This document shows, one piece after another, positions 24,391-32,016 of a stretch of 41,369 nt of DNA (position 1 is its first letter; each line of letters begins with the position of its first letter). Under the pieces are notes generated by a model. That model did no database searches and had not been told where the DNA came from. It saw nothing but the letters and a program-made list of their open reading frames with translations. The DNA is from Bacteroidales bacterium. Lineage in GTDB: Bacteria; Bacteroidota; Bacteroidia; Bacteroidales; Bacteroidaceae. The stretch spans positions 1 to 41,369 of the forward strand of contig SFFB01000016.1 of the NCBI GenBank assembly GCA_004557035.1. Reading direction: 5' to 3'. A program made the translations under genes and the position numbers.

Positions 24391-25659
24391 ATGACTTCTC
24401 CATCTCTCATCCATATCAACCTGCCCGCCCGTCTGCAAGGCACCATCAGCCTGCCCACGTCGAAGAGCATCTCGGCGCGGGCGCTGACCATCTCGGCCCT
24501 GACAGGCGGCACACAGCCCCAGGGTCTCTCCGACTGCGACGACACCCACGCGCTCCAAGCGGCCATTGCCCATCGACCGGCCATCATCGACATCGGTGCG
24601 GCCGGTACAGCCATGCGCTTTGGCACGGCGCTCTTTGCCTGCACACCGGGAGAGCACGTCCTGACAGGTTCGCCGCGTATGCTGGAACGCCCCATAGGCC
24701 TGCTTGTTGATGCCCTGCGAAGCCTGGGTGCCGACATCACTTATGAAGGCACTGAGGGATTTCCGCCGCTGCGCGTCAAAGGTCATCCGCTCAAAGGTGG
24801 CCACACGACCATCCCGGCGTCGGTGAGTTCGCAATACATCTCAGCCCTGCTGATGATAGCCCCCACTATGACCGAAGGCCTCACGCTCACACTCGAAGGA
24901 GAGATTGCCTCGCGACCCTATATCGACATGACGCTGGCCATTATGAAAGCCTATGGCGCTCAGGCTGACTGGACGGCCGAGGGACAAGCCATACGCGTGG
25001 CAGCCGGCGGCTACCGCCCCACAGAATGGACGGTGGAGCCAGACTGGAGCGCGGCGTCGTACTGGTATGAGATGGTAGCGCTCAGCGACGACTCCGAGGC
25101 TTGCATTTGCCTTAAAGGCCTTCGCGCCAAAAGCCTGCAGGGTGACAGTTGCATCAGTCAAATTTTCATTCCGTTAGGTGTCAAGACCACGTTTACGGAC
25201 GAAGGAGCCGTGCTCACCAAGACAGCAGCTGTCGAAAGCCTTGACTTCGACTTCACCCATTGCCCCGACCTGGCACAGACGGTCGTGGCGACGTGTGCAA
25301 TGATGGGCGTGGCGTTTCACTTCAACGGACTGAAAAGTCTGAAGATTAAAGAGACCGACCGCATAGTGGCCCTGCAGACCGAACTGCGGAAACTGGGCGT
25401 GGAAGTGGCAGCCGACAACGAGAGTATGACGCTGACGCCCGCCACAGCGGCTCTTGTCAAGGCTAAACTCAGAGCACAAACCGCCCAAGCCTCAACCCCC
25501 ATCGCCACATACGCCGACCACCGCATGGCCATGGCTTTCGCGCCCTGCGCCTACCGTTTCCCCGGACTCGCCATCGCCCATCCAGAGGTGGTGAGCAAGT
25601 CTTACCCCGCCTTCTGGGCCGACCTGGAGCGCGTGGGTGCCACCATTGAAAAAGCCTAA
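24391..25659 (+). CDS. aroA: 3-phosphoshikimate 1-carboxyvinyltransferase (EPSP synthase)
   Basis: Transfers enolpyruvyl from PEP to shikimate 3-phosphate in aromatic amino acid synthesis. The 422-residue protein shows LPTSKSISARALTISAL (22-38), IGAAGTAMRFGTALF, PASVSSQYISALLM, EPDWSAASYWYE, KIKETDRIVALQTELRKLGV and TYADHRMAMAFAPC. In most bacteria the PEP-binding loop is GNAGTAMR and the first motif GSKS. GAAGTAMR and TSKS are typical of the diverged Bacteroidales enzyme, so this is lineage character and not decay. Confidence 0.94.
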   Translation: MTSPSLIHINLPARLQGTISLPTSKSISARALTISALTGGTQPQGLSDCDDTHALQAAIAHRPAIIDIGAAGTAMRFGTALFACTPGEHVLTGSPRMLERPIGLLVDALRSLGADITYEGTEGFPPLRVKGHPLKGGHTTIPASVSSQYISALLMIAPTMTEGLTLTLEGEIASRPYIDMTLAIMKAYGAQADWTAEGQAIRVAAGGYRPTEWTVEPDWSAASYWYEMVALSDDSEACICLKGLRAKSLQGDSCISQIFIPLGVKTTFTDEGAVLTKTAAVESLDFDFTHCPDLAQTVVATCAMMGVAFHFNGLKSLKIKETDRIVALQTELRKLGVEVAADNESMTLTPATAALVKAKLRAQTAQASTPIATYADHRMAMAFAPCAYRFPGLAIAHPEVVSKSYPAFWADLERVGATIEKA

Positions 25660-25688
25660 ATCTTCCACTCCCTTCTTTCATCTCCACC

Positions 25689-26093
25689 ATGACTCCGCTC
25701 CTTATCAGTCTCATTGCCCTCGCGCTTTTTGCCCTCATCGCCGGCTTGGTCCGTGGGTGGTGGTATAAACGCCGCGGTGAGCCGGTGCCCGACATACAAA
25801 AGGCAAGGCAGGAGGGCTGTTGCGGTCAGCACGAAGTGTGCGAGAAAGAAAGTCTGCTCGCCGCCGTGAGCAAGGAGGTGGAATATTATGACGACGAAGA
25901 GCTCGACCGCTTTGCCGGCAAAAGTTCCGACCAATACACTCCGGAAGAAGCCGAACAGTTTCGCGACGTGCTCTACACGATGCGCGGCGAAGAAGTGGCC
26001 GGCTGGGTGCGCTCACTCACCCTGCGCGGCGTCACGCTGCCTGACGAAGTGAAAGACGAAGTGTTGATGATTGTGGGCGAACGCCGCCAATGA
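25689..26093 (+). CDS. Conserved Bacteroidales membrane-anchored protein with CCGxHEVC motif
   Basis: A 134-residue protein: one N-terminal membrane helix (LLISLIALALFALIAGLVRG), a basic stop (WWYKRRGE), then a cytoplasmic or periplasmic part with EGCCGQHEVCEKESLLAAVS (a Cys/His cluster that could hold a metal) and an acidic DDEELDRFAG. The conserved C-terminus is EEAEQFRDVLYTMRGEEVAG then WVRSLTLRGVTLPDEVKDEV. Relatives in Bacteroides are sometimes named phospholipase, for which nothing here gives evidence. It sits 25 bp before a zinc/manganese-type ABC permease, and with its Cys/His cluster a link to metal transport is possible but unproven. Confidence 0.7.
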   Translation: MTPLLISLIALALFALIAGLVRGWWYKRRGEPVPDIQKARQEGCCGQHEVCEKESLLAAVSKEVEYYDDEELDRFAGKSSDQYTPEEAEQFRDVLYTMRGEEVAGWVRSLTLRGVTLPDEVKDEVLMIVGERRQ

Positions 26094-26118
26094 TCAGCCC
26101 CAACCTTTTCAGAACCCC

Positions 26119-26973
26119 ATGCTACACTATACGTTTTTCCAACATGCCCTCGTAGGGAGCCTGCTCTGCTGCATCATCTGCGCCATGATAGGCACCTACA
26201 TCGTGACCCGCCGCATGGTGATTGCCGGCGGCGGCATGGCCCATGCGGCATTGGGCGGCGTGGGCATTGGCGCCTACTTCGGATTTTCTCCGCTATGGGG
26301 CGCCGCGGCTTTCGCTCTGCTGTCCGGGCTTGGCATAGAGGCACTTACCCGTCGGCGCGTCAGAGAAGACTCGGCCATAGCGATGATATGGACGCTGGGT
26401 ATGAGTGTGGGCATTCTCTTTGCCTATCTCACGCCGGGGTTTATGACCGACCTGCCGGCCTATCTCTTCGGCGATGTGCTCGCCGTGAGCCGCGACGATT
26501 TGGTCTATCTCAGTCTGCTCGCCGTGGTGACCGGTTTGTTTTTTGCCTGTTTCATGCGGGTCATCATTGCCGTGGCCTACGACCGCGACTTTGCACAGAC
26601 GCGCCGCCTACCGGTGCGGTTTGTCGAGATAGTGCTCACGGCTCTCACGGCCTTGGCCATAGTGGGCTGTCTGCACACCGTGGGCATCGTGCTCGTCATC
26701 TCACTACTCTCTGTGCCTCAGATGACGGCGTCGCTCTTTGCGCGGACTTTTCGCGGCATCATCCTGCTCTCGGCCGTCTTTGGCTACGCCGGTTGCCTCT
26801 GCGGTCTGTGGCTGTCGGCCCTTATCGGCGTACCCAGCGGCGCGGCGATTATCTTAAGCGCCATTACGCTCTATTTTTTGTGCAGAGCAATAAAAGCCCT
26901 TTGTCTGCGTTTTAATAAATACGGGAAAGCATCCGGCCAAGACGGCCACACGCCTTCTCCACACCATCTCTAA
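26119..26973 (+). CDS. Metal ABC transporter permease (ZnuB/ABC-3 family)
   Basis: A 284-residue inner-membrane permease of the zinc/manganese/iron type. The start at 26119 (MLHYTFFQHALVGSLLCCII) fits the family N-terminus; the longer frame would overlap the preceding gene. Characteristic segments are YIVTRRMVIAGGGMAHAALG GVG (split here by a space), TRRRVREDSAIAMIWTLGMS, YLFGDVLAVSRDDL, and the late HTVGIVLVISLLSVPQMTAS with GVPSGAAIILSAITLYFLC. Eight to nine helices are visible. Neither the ATPase (ZnuC) nor the binding protein (ZnuA) is adjacent, so partners must be elsewhere. porW begins 13 bp after the stop. Confidence 0.9.
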   Translation: MLHYTFFQHALVGSLLCCIICAMIGTYIVTRRMVIAGGGMAHAALGGVGIGAYFGFSPLWGAAAFALLSGLGIEALTRRRVREDSAIAMIWTLGMSVGILFAYLTPGFMTDLPAYLFGDVLAVSRDDLVYLSLLAVVTGLFFACFMRVIIAVAYDRDFAQTRRLPVRFVEIVLTALTALAIVGCLHTVGIVLVISLLSVPQMTASLFARTFRGIILLSAVFGYAGCLCGLWLSALIGVPSGAAIILSAITLYFLCRAIKALCLRFNKYGKASGQDGHTPSPHHL

Positions 26974-26986
26974 TCTTCCCTCTCTC

Positions 26987-29893
26987 GTGAAACACCGCCA
27001 GCTGCCCTACTCTTTCTTTACGGCTTGCGTCGTTGTGCTCTGCATGACGATGTGCGGCTGCTCGACCAAGAAAAACACGGCAGGCACGCGTTTCTGGCAC
27101 AGCTTCACGGCCCGCTATAACACCTATTTCAACGGCAACGAGGCCTACAAGACAGGGCTTAGCGAAAAAGAGAAAAGCCACAACGACAACTTCACGACAC
27201 GCATTCCCGTTTTTCTTGTGGGCAACGAACAGTCACGTCTGACCGGCAAAGGGCAGTTTGAAACGACCATCACGAAATGCGAGAAAGCCATCCAACTGCA
27301 CTCCATCAAACGCCGACCACAGGTGAAGGCTGACAAACGCCGCTCGCCCAAGATGAAGACCTATCTGAGCCGCAAGGAATTTAACCCCTTCCTAAAAAAC
27401 GCTTGGCTGCTTATGGGCCGGGCACAATTCCAAAAGGGCGACTTCCTCGAGGCAGCCTCAACCTTCTCTTACATCACCCGCCACTATGCCGCCGAACCCG
27501 AGGTGGTGGCAGAGGCCCGCATCTGGCTGGCCCGAAGTTACGCGCAAGAAAACTGGTATTATGATGCAGAAGACGCCCTCGGCCGCTTGAAAAACGACTC
27601 TTTGGCCCCACGCCTGCGCAAAGAGAAAGACGCCACCACGGCCGACTTGCTCTTGCGACAGGGCCGTTTGCAAGAAGCCTTGCCCTATTTGAGGCAGACG
27701 GCACGCAAGGAGAAGCGCAAACTGCAAAAGGCCCGTCTGTATTTTCTCTTAGGGCAGGTGGAAACCGAACTCGGTCACGACGCGGCCGCCTATAAGGCCT
27801 ATCAAAAGAGCCTGCGACAGTCGCCTCCCTATCCTATGGCGTTCAGCGCCCGCATCAAACAGACCGAAGTGTCCGCCCCCGGCAAAGGCGGCAAAAAGGC
27901 CGTGGCCAAACTCAAGCGTATGGCCCGCTCGGCCAACAATAAGGACTTCCTCGACCAGGTGTATTACGCGATGGGCAATGTCTATCTGATGGATGCCGAC
28001 ACGCTTGCCGCCATCTCTGCCTACGAGCAGGGACGGGCTAAAAGCAAGAAAAGCGGCATCGAAAAAGGCATCTTGCTGTTGCGCCTCGGCGAACTCTATT
28101 GGGAGCGTGCCGAATACGACAAAGCCCAAGCGTGCTACGGTGAAGCCATCGGTATGATAGACAAAACCTACCAAGGCTACGAAGACATCAGCCGCCGCTC
28201 GAAGGTGCTCGACCGCCTTGTGCCTCACACGTCGGCCATTCACCTGCAAGACAGCCTATTGGCACTGTCAGTGATGAGCGACGACGAGCGCAACGCAGCC
28301 ATTGACCGCGTCATCGAGATGCTGAAGAAAAAAGAAGAGGCCGAGCGCCGCGCCCGTGCCGACTCTGTGGCCGACGCCGCCAAAGCGGCAGGCGGTGGCG
28401 GCAACAATGCCACCAACAAACCCACTACTGACAATCAAGACGCCAAGACTTGGTTTTTTTACAATCCTATGATGGTGGCGCAGGGCAAAGAGGCCTTCCA
28501 AAAGTCGTGGGGACGAAGGAAAAACGAGGACAACTGGCGCCGCTCCAACCGTACTGTACTGGCCTCAACCGACAACGACAGTGAAGACGACAACACTGAA
28601 GAGCAGACCGAAGAGGCCACCGACTCTGCCAGTCTTTCACCCGAAGAGAAAAAGACCCAAGAAGAAGCCGACGACCCGCACAAGCGTGCCTACTATATGG
28701 CACAAATCCCCTTCAGCGAAGAGGCCAAGGCCGCCTGTCACACTATCATACAAGATGCGCTCTATGAGGCAGGCGTCATCGAAAAAGACCAACTCGAGGA
28801 CTTCCCGCTGGCCGCACGCACGCTGACGCGACTGGAGCGCGACTACCCGCAATTTGAGCGACGCGAAGACGTGCTCTATCAACTTTTCCTGCTTTATTCA
28901 CGATGGCAAAAAGCCACCGAGGCCGACCATTACCGCCACTTGATGGCCACAGAATACCCCGAAAGCCCGACGAGCCGCACCATCAACGACCCTGACTATG
29001 AATATAATGCGCGCTATGGGGCGGCCATTGAAGACTCTCTTTATAAAGCGACTTACGAGGCTTGGATGGCGCACAACGATGCCGAGGTGGAGCGCAACTT
29101 TGCCCTCTCCTCCAATCGTTTCGGCACCGGAGCCAACCGACCGAAGTTTATCTTTGTACACGCCCTGAGCCGCCTGCAGACGGCGCCGATAGACAGTGTC
29201 TGCGCCGAACTGAAGGAACTGGTGAAGAACTACCCCGACAATGAGGTGAGCGAGCCTGCCGGCATGTTGGTCAAGGGACTCGAGAGCGGCCGCCGACCGG
29301 GAACGGTCGGCTACGACATAGGTTCGCTCTGGGCCCGCCGTACGGCGCTGTCGAATGCCGCCGTCGACGAGGCCGGTAAAGTGAAAGCCTTGAGCGCAGA
29401 CCGCGATGTGCCGTTTGTATGCCTGATGGCCTTCCCGACAGACAGCATCCGCTCGGGGCAATTGCTCTATGACGTAGCCCATTTCAACTTCGGCGGATAT
29501 ATGGTGCGCAACTTCACCCTTTCTACGCAAGAAGAAGACGGTCTGTCGCAGATACGCATTGGCGGTTTCAACTCTTATGATGAGGCCCATCTGTACGTGC
29601 AGGACTTGGCCCAAGCCATACGTCCGGCCCAATATGGCGGTCTGTTGCGCGTGGTGATTATCTCGGAAAGCAATCTCGCCCTGCTGGGCACGACCTACAG
29701 CTTTGACGACTACGCCGCCTTCTACGACCGCACTTTTGCACCGCTCAAGCTCAATCCCACATTACCCCTCGACGAGCAAGACCTGCCCATCGAGCAGCGC
29801 TATGAGGATGAATATACCCCCGACGAGCCCGGCAAGAGCGACGACCAGCCAACCGAAACCGACGATGACGGCGGCGAATGGTACACTCCTTAA
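26987..29893 (+). CDS. porW: TPR lipoprotein PorW/SprE (type IX secretion component)
   Basis: A 968-residue lipoprotein starting with GTG at 26987: MKHRQLPYSFFTACVVVLCM then TMCGCSTKKN, with Cys25 the likely lipid-bearing residue. The N-terminus after the lipobox (STKKNTAGTRFWHSFTARYN, then TYFNGNEAYKTG) is that of PorW of Porphyromonas and SprE of Flavobacterium. Those proteins link the PorLM motor and the outer ring of the type IX secretion system. Several TPR-like repeats follow (AWLLMGRAQFQKGDFLEAAS, YFLLGQVETELGHDAAAYKA, LLRLGELYWERAEYDKAQAC). A charged, low-complexity middle has many Lys, Glu and Asp. The C-terminal part (HFNFGGYMVRNFTLSTQEED onward) is also conserved, and it ends in an acidic tail. 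The assignment rests on the N-terminal block, size and architecture. It is the last gene of the surE operon. Confidence 0.8.
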   Translation: MKHRQLPYSFFTACVVVLCMTMCGCSTKKNTAGTRFWHSFTARYNTYFNGNEAYKTGLSEKEKSHNDNFTTRIPVFLVGNEQSRLTGKGQFETTITKCEKAIQLHSIKRRPQVKADKRRSPKMKTYLSRKEFNPFLKNAWLLMGRAQFQKGDFLEAASTFSYITRHYAAEPEVVAEARIWLARSYAQENWYYDAEDALGRLKNDSLAPRLRKEKDATTADLLLRQGRLQEALPYLRQTARKEKRKLQKARLYFLLGQVETELGHDAAAYKAYQKSLRQSPPYPMAFSARIKQTEVSAPGKGGKKAVAKLKRMARSANNKDFLDQVYYAMGNVYLMDADTLAAISAYEQGRAKSKKSGIEKGILLLRLGELYWERAEYDKAQACYGEAIGMIDKTYQGYEDISRRSKVLDRLVPHTSAIHLQDSLLALSVMSDDERNAAIDRVIEMLKKKEEAERRARADSVADAAKAAGGGGNNATNKPTTDNQDAKTWFFYNPMMVAQGKEAFQKSWGRRKNEDNWRRSNRTVLASTDNDSEDDNTEEQTEEATDSASLSPEEKKTQEEADDPHKRAYYMAQIPFSEEAKAACHTIIQDALYEAGVIEKDQLEDFPLAARTLTRLERDYPQFERREDVLYQLFLLYSRWQKATEADHYRHLMATEYPESPTSRTINDPDYEYNARYGAAIEDSLYKATYEAWMAHNDAEVERNFALSSNRFGTGANRPKFIFVHALSRLQTAPIDSVCAELKELVKNYPDNEVSEPAGMLVKGLESGRRPGTVGYDIGSLWARRTALSNAAVDEAGKVKALSADRDVPFVCLMAFPTDSIRSGQLLYDVAHFNFGGYMVRNFTLSTQEEDGLSQIRIGGFNSYDEAHLYVQDLAQAIRPAQYGGLLRVVIISESNLALLGTTYSFDDYAAFYDRTFAPLKLNPTLPLDEQDLPIEQRYEDEYTPDEPGKSDDQPTETDDDGGEWYTP

Positions 29894-29903
29894 CGACAAA
29901 ATA

Positions 29904-29926
29904 GTCTCAAAGCACAGAGATTTTTT
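29904..29926 (+). terminator. Weak terminator candidate after porW
   Basis: TCTC (29904-29907) and GAGA (29917-29920) enclose an eight-to-nine-base loop, followed by six T (29921-29926). The stem is short, but it lies 11 bp after the porW stop and is the only such structure there. Confidence 0.4.
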
Positions 29927-29954
29927 GACTCATATCGGTCCAAAACTTGTAATT

Positions 29955-30014
29955 ATGTTGCAGAAATAGGGTAAAAATGTTGCAAATGCGCGAGATTTAT
30001 GGTTTTTGCAACAT
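29955..30014. promoter_or_regulatory. Three ATGTTGCA half-sites: candidate operator
   Basis: ATGTTGCA occurs at 29955-29962 and, as ATGTTGCAAA, at 29977-29986, a 22-bp step. Its exact inverse TTTGCAACAT lies at 30005-30014, making a perfect 10-bp inverted repeat with an 18-bp spacer. The sites end 30 bp before the TATCTTTG box at 30044, which is a usual distance for a regulator acting on that promoter. The binding protein is not identifiable from sequence. Confidence 0.5.
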
Positions 30015-30043
30015 CTTTAACACCATGACGCACAGGTGCTTTA

Positions 30044-30051
30044 TATCTTTG
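30044..30051 (+). promoter_or_regulatory. -7 element in front of a structured non-coding region
   Basis: TATCTTTG (30044-30051) matches TAnnTTTG. The region 19-21 bp upstream reads CTTTAA and not TTTG, so the -33 box is weak, as expected for an activated promoter. The predicted start near 30058 coincides with the first base of the long hairpin at 30060. Confidence 0.5.
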
Positions 30052-30059
30052 CGTCACTT

Positions 30060-30414
30060 ACAGCTCGCTCCCGCTGCTTTTGGGATTTAAAGGATAAGGT
30101 AAGCAAATAAAGAACAAACTGACTATTGATTGGTTTAGGATAATTAAAAGCAGCGAAGCGAGCTGTTTTGTATAGTTACGTCAACCCCGGCAAAGCCTAA
30201 TGGCAACCTTCAGATGAGCTGAGCTCTTAAAGATTGCAATGCCATGATGCAGCAGCCAAGGACCGTCCATTAACCAACACCACACCAACTAAACGACAGA
30301 CAACCTTAGCCACCGATGGCCCCATCTGGCACCGCAGCCAGAAGTCCCCGGGCCGACGACGGCGTCATATAGCCCACACTGCCGCCTCCTCACATGGGGC
30401 GGCAGTTCTCTTTT
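30060..30414 (+). ncRNA. Candidate structured RNA (6S-like hairpin and downstream segment)
   Basis: No coding frame can be supported here. ACAGCTCGCT (30060-30069) plus CGCTGCTTTT (30072-30081) pair with AAAAGCAGCG (30146-30155) plus AGCGAGCTGT (30157-30166). This makes a stem of about 20 bp with one small bulge. Inside is a large asymmetric loop (about 34 nt on the 5' side, 9 nt on the 3' side) and an apical stem AAACTGA/TTGGTTT (30116-30122, 30130-30136). A long closing stem, open bubble and apical stem resemble a 6S-type RNA, and the size to about 30170 (about 110 nt) would suit one. Further self-complementary pieces follow, for example GGCCC/GGGCC enclosing CTGGC/GCCAG near 30317-30355. 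A strong terminator ends the block. Whether there is one RNA of about 355 nt or a short one plus a second cannot be decided by eye. Confidence 0.45.
30378..30414 (+). terminator. Strong intrinsic terminator
   Basis: ACTGCCGCC (30378-30386) pairs perfectly with GGCGGCAGT (30398-30406) around an 11-nt loop, followed by TCTCTTTT (30407-30414). No protein gene ends nearby, which is why it is taken as the end of a non-coding transcript. Confidence 0.8.
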
Positions 30415-30425
30415 CATGTTTTGTC

Positions 30426-30457
30426 TTTTGTCCCGGCAGCCGGAAGCATTATCTTTG
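30426..30457 (+). promoter_or_regulatory. Promoter of repeat cassette B
   Basis: TTTTG (30426-30430), 19 bases, TATCTTTG (30450-30457): a full consensus match. The predicted start near 30464 lies only about 36 bases before the end of the terminator T-run at 30500. Confidence 0.65.
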
Positions 30458-30471
30458 ACGTAGGATAGAAG

Positions 30472-30500
30472 AAAGAGAGGCCATTTGAGCCTCTTTTTTT
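30472..30500 (+). terminator. Terminator hairpin of cassette B
   Basis: AGAGGC (30476-30481) pairs with GCCTCT (30489-30494), lengthened by A/G-T pairs outward from 30472, then a run of seven T ending at 30500. The hairpin and the bases before it (TATCTTTG, GTAGGAT, then AAAGAGAGGC) are nearly the same as in cassette A. Confidence 0.7.
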
Positions 30501-30517
30501 GTTTATCAGGACCTTAA

Positions 30518-30580
30518 CTGGAAGTATCGCAGAAATTTCTGTCCTTATGGCAGGAAAAACTGCGCCTATCGGAGGAAAAA
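30518..30580 (+). repeat. 21-bp tandem repeat, three units (cassette B)
   Basis: CTGGAAGTAT (30518), CTGTCCTTAT (30539) and CTGCGCCTAT (30560) start exactly 21 bp apart. The second halves read CGCAGAAATTT, GGCAGGAAAAA and CGGAGGAAAAA, showing the shared G then A-run. Between 30581 and 30898 there is a small terminator-like stem but no gene. Confidence 0.75.
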
Positions 30581-30705
30581 CCGAATGGCCTTTAACGAAG
30601 AAAAAGTCGGCTTTCAGTCGTTTTGAAGTTGCTCAAAATGATTATTTGAATAAGCCCCGAGGTAAGTATTCACGCTATCACGCTCATTCACAAAAGATTA
30701 AAAAC

Positions 30706-30731
30706 ACGCCCAAAGACATCAAGGGCGTTTC
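30706..30731 (+). terminator. Terminator-like stem upstream of the sigma factor operon
   Basis: ACGCCC (30706-30711) pairs with GGGCGT (30723-30728) and is followed by TTTC. The T-run is short, so termination would be partial. No gene ends here. Confidence 0.35.
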
Positions 30732-30898
30732 GTCTGCCATTTAACAAAAATAGAACCTTGGGCAGTCTATATATAAAAGATGTGTAAAGACGTCACTGAT
30801 TAAGGGCTGTTTTGAACGAAGCAGGCAAGGAAAGGCGCCTTCAGACGGGCTCTCGTGAAGCCTTAAGGAGGGCGAAACCACACAAAAGACACATTTTG

Positions 30899-30930
30899 TT
30901 TGAAAAAAGTGCGATTTATTTGTAACTTTC
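30899..30930 (+). promoter_or_regulatory. Promoter of the ECF sigma factor operon
   Basis: TTTG (30899-30902), 20 bases, TAACTTTC (30923-30930), one mismatch from TAnnTTTG. The predicted start near 30937 leaves a leader of about 25 nt before the ATG at 30962. It looks like a housekeeping promoter, so autoregulation by the encoded sigma factor is not evident. Confidence 0.6.
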
Positions 30931-30961
30931 TGCCAGTTCAATCGTCTTAATAATAGAGCGC

Positions 30962-31465
30962 ATGAAAACAATCGACTTCAGATACGACCTATTGCCACTG
31001 AAAGACAAGGTCTTCCGGTTGGCTCTGCGTATCACGCTCAACCGCGAAGAAGCCGAAGACATCACGCAAGACACCCTGCTCAAGGCTTGGGAACGCCGCA
31101 AAGAACTGGCCGGAGTGAAATCGATTGAATCCTATGTGCTCACCGTGTGCCGAAACCTTTCGCTCGACCACATCAAAGCCGCCAACCACCAGGTCATCGG
31201 CATTGACGACAACCCGACAGACGCCCCCGACAGTTCGCCACAGCCCGACGAACAACTCGAAGAGCGAGAACGGCTCGAGCGAGTGAAACAAATCTTTGAC
31301 AGCCTGCCGCCCAATCCACGCACCGCCCTGCAATTGCGCGACATCGAAGGCAAAAGCTACAAAGAAATAGCCGACATCATGGAACAAACCGAGGCCAACG
31401 TCAAAGTGCTTATCTTCAGAGCAAGACAAAGCCTCAAACAACAACTGACAAAAAACACCGTCTAA
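30962..31465 (+). CDS. ECF-type RNA polymerase sigma factor
   Basis: A 167-residue sigma-70 family protein with only regions 2 and 4. Region 2 is VFRLALRITLNREEAEDITQ then DTLLKAWERR, followed by IESYVLTVCRNLSLDHIKAA. The linker is rich in Asp, Pro and Glu. Region 4 is LPPNPRTALQLRDIEGKSYK then EIADIMEQTEANVKVLIFRA. Length and layout fit a Bacteroidales ECF factor of the RpoE-like kind. Its stop TAA overlaps the next ATG by one base, so the second gene is a likely cognate anti-sigma factor. Confidence 0.93.
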   Translation: MKTIDFRYDLLPLKDKVFRLALRITLNREEAEDITQDTLLKAWERRKELAGVKSIESYVLTVCRNLSLDHIKAANHQVIGIDDNPTDAPDSSPQPDEQLEERERLERVKQIFDSLPPNPRTALQLRDIEGKSYKEIADIMEQTEANVKVLIFRARQSLKQQLTKNTV

Positions 31466-32016
31466 TGGACTACAAATACATCGAACAACTCCTGCAACGC
31501 TACTGGCTTTGCGAAACGACTACCGAAGAGGAAGCCATACTCCGGTCGTTTTTCAGCCAAAGCCACATCCCGGCCGAATTGGCCGGCTACCGCGACTTGT
31601 TCGTGTATGAACAGGCCGAAGCACAGACACAAGCACCGGGAGCCGACTTCGACGAACGCCTCCTGGCCATCGTGGAAAAGCAAGAGCGGCCGGTCAAGGT
31701 GGTGAGCATCGGCCAACTGTCGCTCTACAAGCGCCTGCGCCCGTTGATGCACGCAGCGGCTTGCATCGTCGGTCTGGCTTTTGTGGGCTCGGCAGCCTCC
31801 TACATTTTCAACCGTCAGGCCAACATGCCCGAAGGATGGGACTACGACGCCAACTCGTATGCCGACTCGTATGAAAATCCCACCGACGCCCTCGAAACCA
31901 TCGACGACAGCTTCCAGGCCCTGCACGACGCTCTCGGCGCCTCGGCCGAAATGAGCAACATGACCGGCGACTCGCTGGCTATCGACGCCAACACACTGAA
32001 CAACCTGAAGCCATGA
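31465..32016 (+). CDS. Putative membrane anti-sigma factor
   Basis: A 183-residue protein with an N-terminal soluble part (MDYKYIEQLLQRYWLCETTT, then EEEAILRSFFSQ), a single membrane helix (LMHAAACIVGLAFVGSAASY, about 96-115) and an acidic extracytoplasmic tail. The N-terminal opening (a short helix, then a Trp-Cys-Glu-x-Thr-Thr-x-Glu-Glu-Glu pattern) is common in Bacteroidales proteins encoded directly behind ECF sigma genes, and the topology is that of an anti-sigma factor. Start and stop overlap both neighbours (one base with the sigma gene, four with the next). The function is inferred from position and topology; no ZAS zinc motif is visible. Confidence 0.6.
   Translation: MDYKYIEQLLQRYWLCETTTEEEAILRSFFSQSHIPAELAGYRDLFVYEQAEAQTQAPGADFDERLLAIVEKQERPVKVVSIGQLSLYKRLRPLMHAAACIVGLAFVGSAASYIFNRQANMPEGWDYDANSYADSYENPTDALETIDDSFQALHDALGASAEMSNMTGDSLAIDANTLNNLKP

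Noticed and set aside
25689..26093. Phospholipase function for the small CCGxHEVC protein
   Set aside because: No lipase motif is visible; the name is carried over from database labels of relatives.
30234..30275. GCAGCCAAGG, resembling the conserved 3' part of bacterial SRP RNA
   Set aside because: The matching 5' half of the SRP hairpin (GGTCCGGAAGG-like) is absent and the surroundings do not fold as the SRP stem.
30044..30414. tmRNA or RNase P RNA for the structured non-coding region
   Set aside because: No tRNA-like ends or tag frame for tmRNA, and no GAGGAAAGTCC or ACAGAAA blocks for RNase P RNA.
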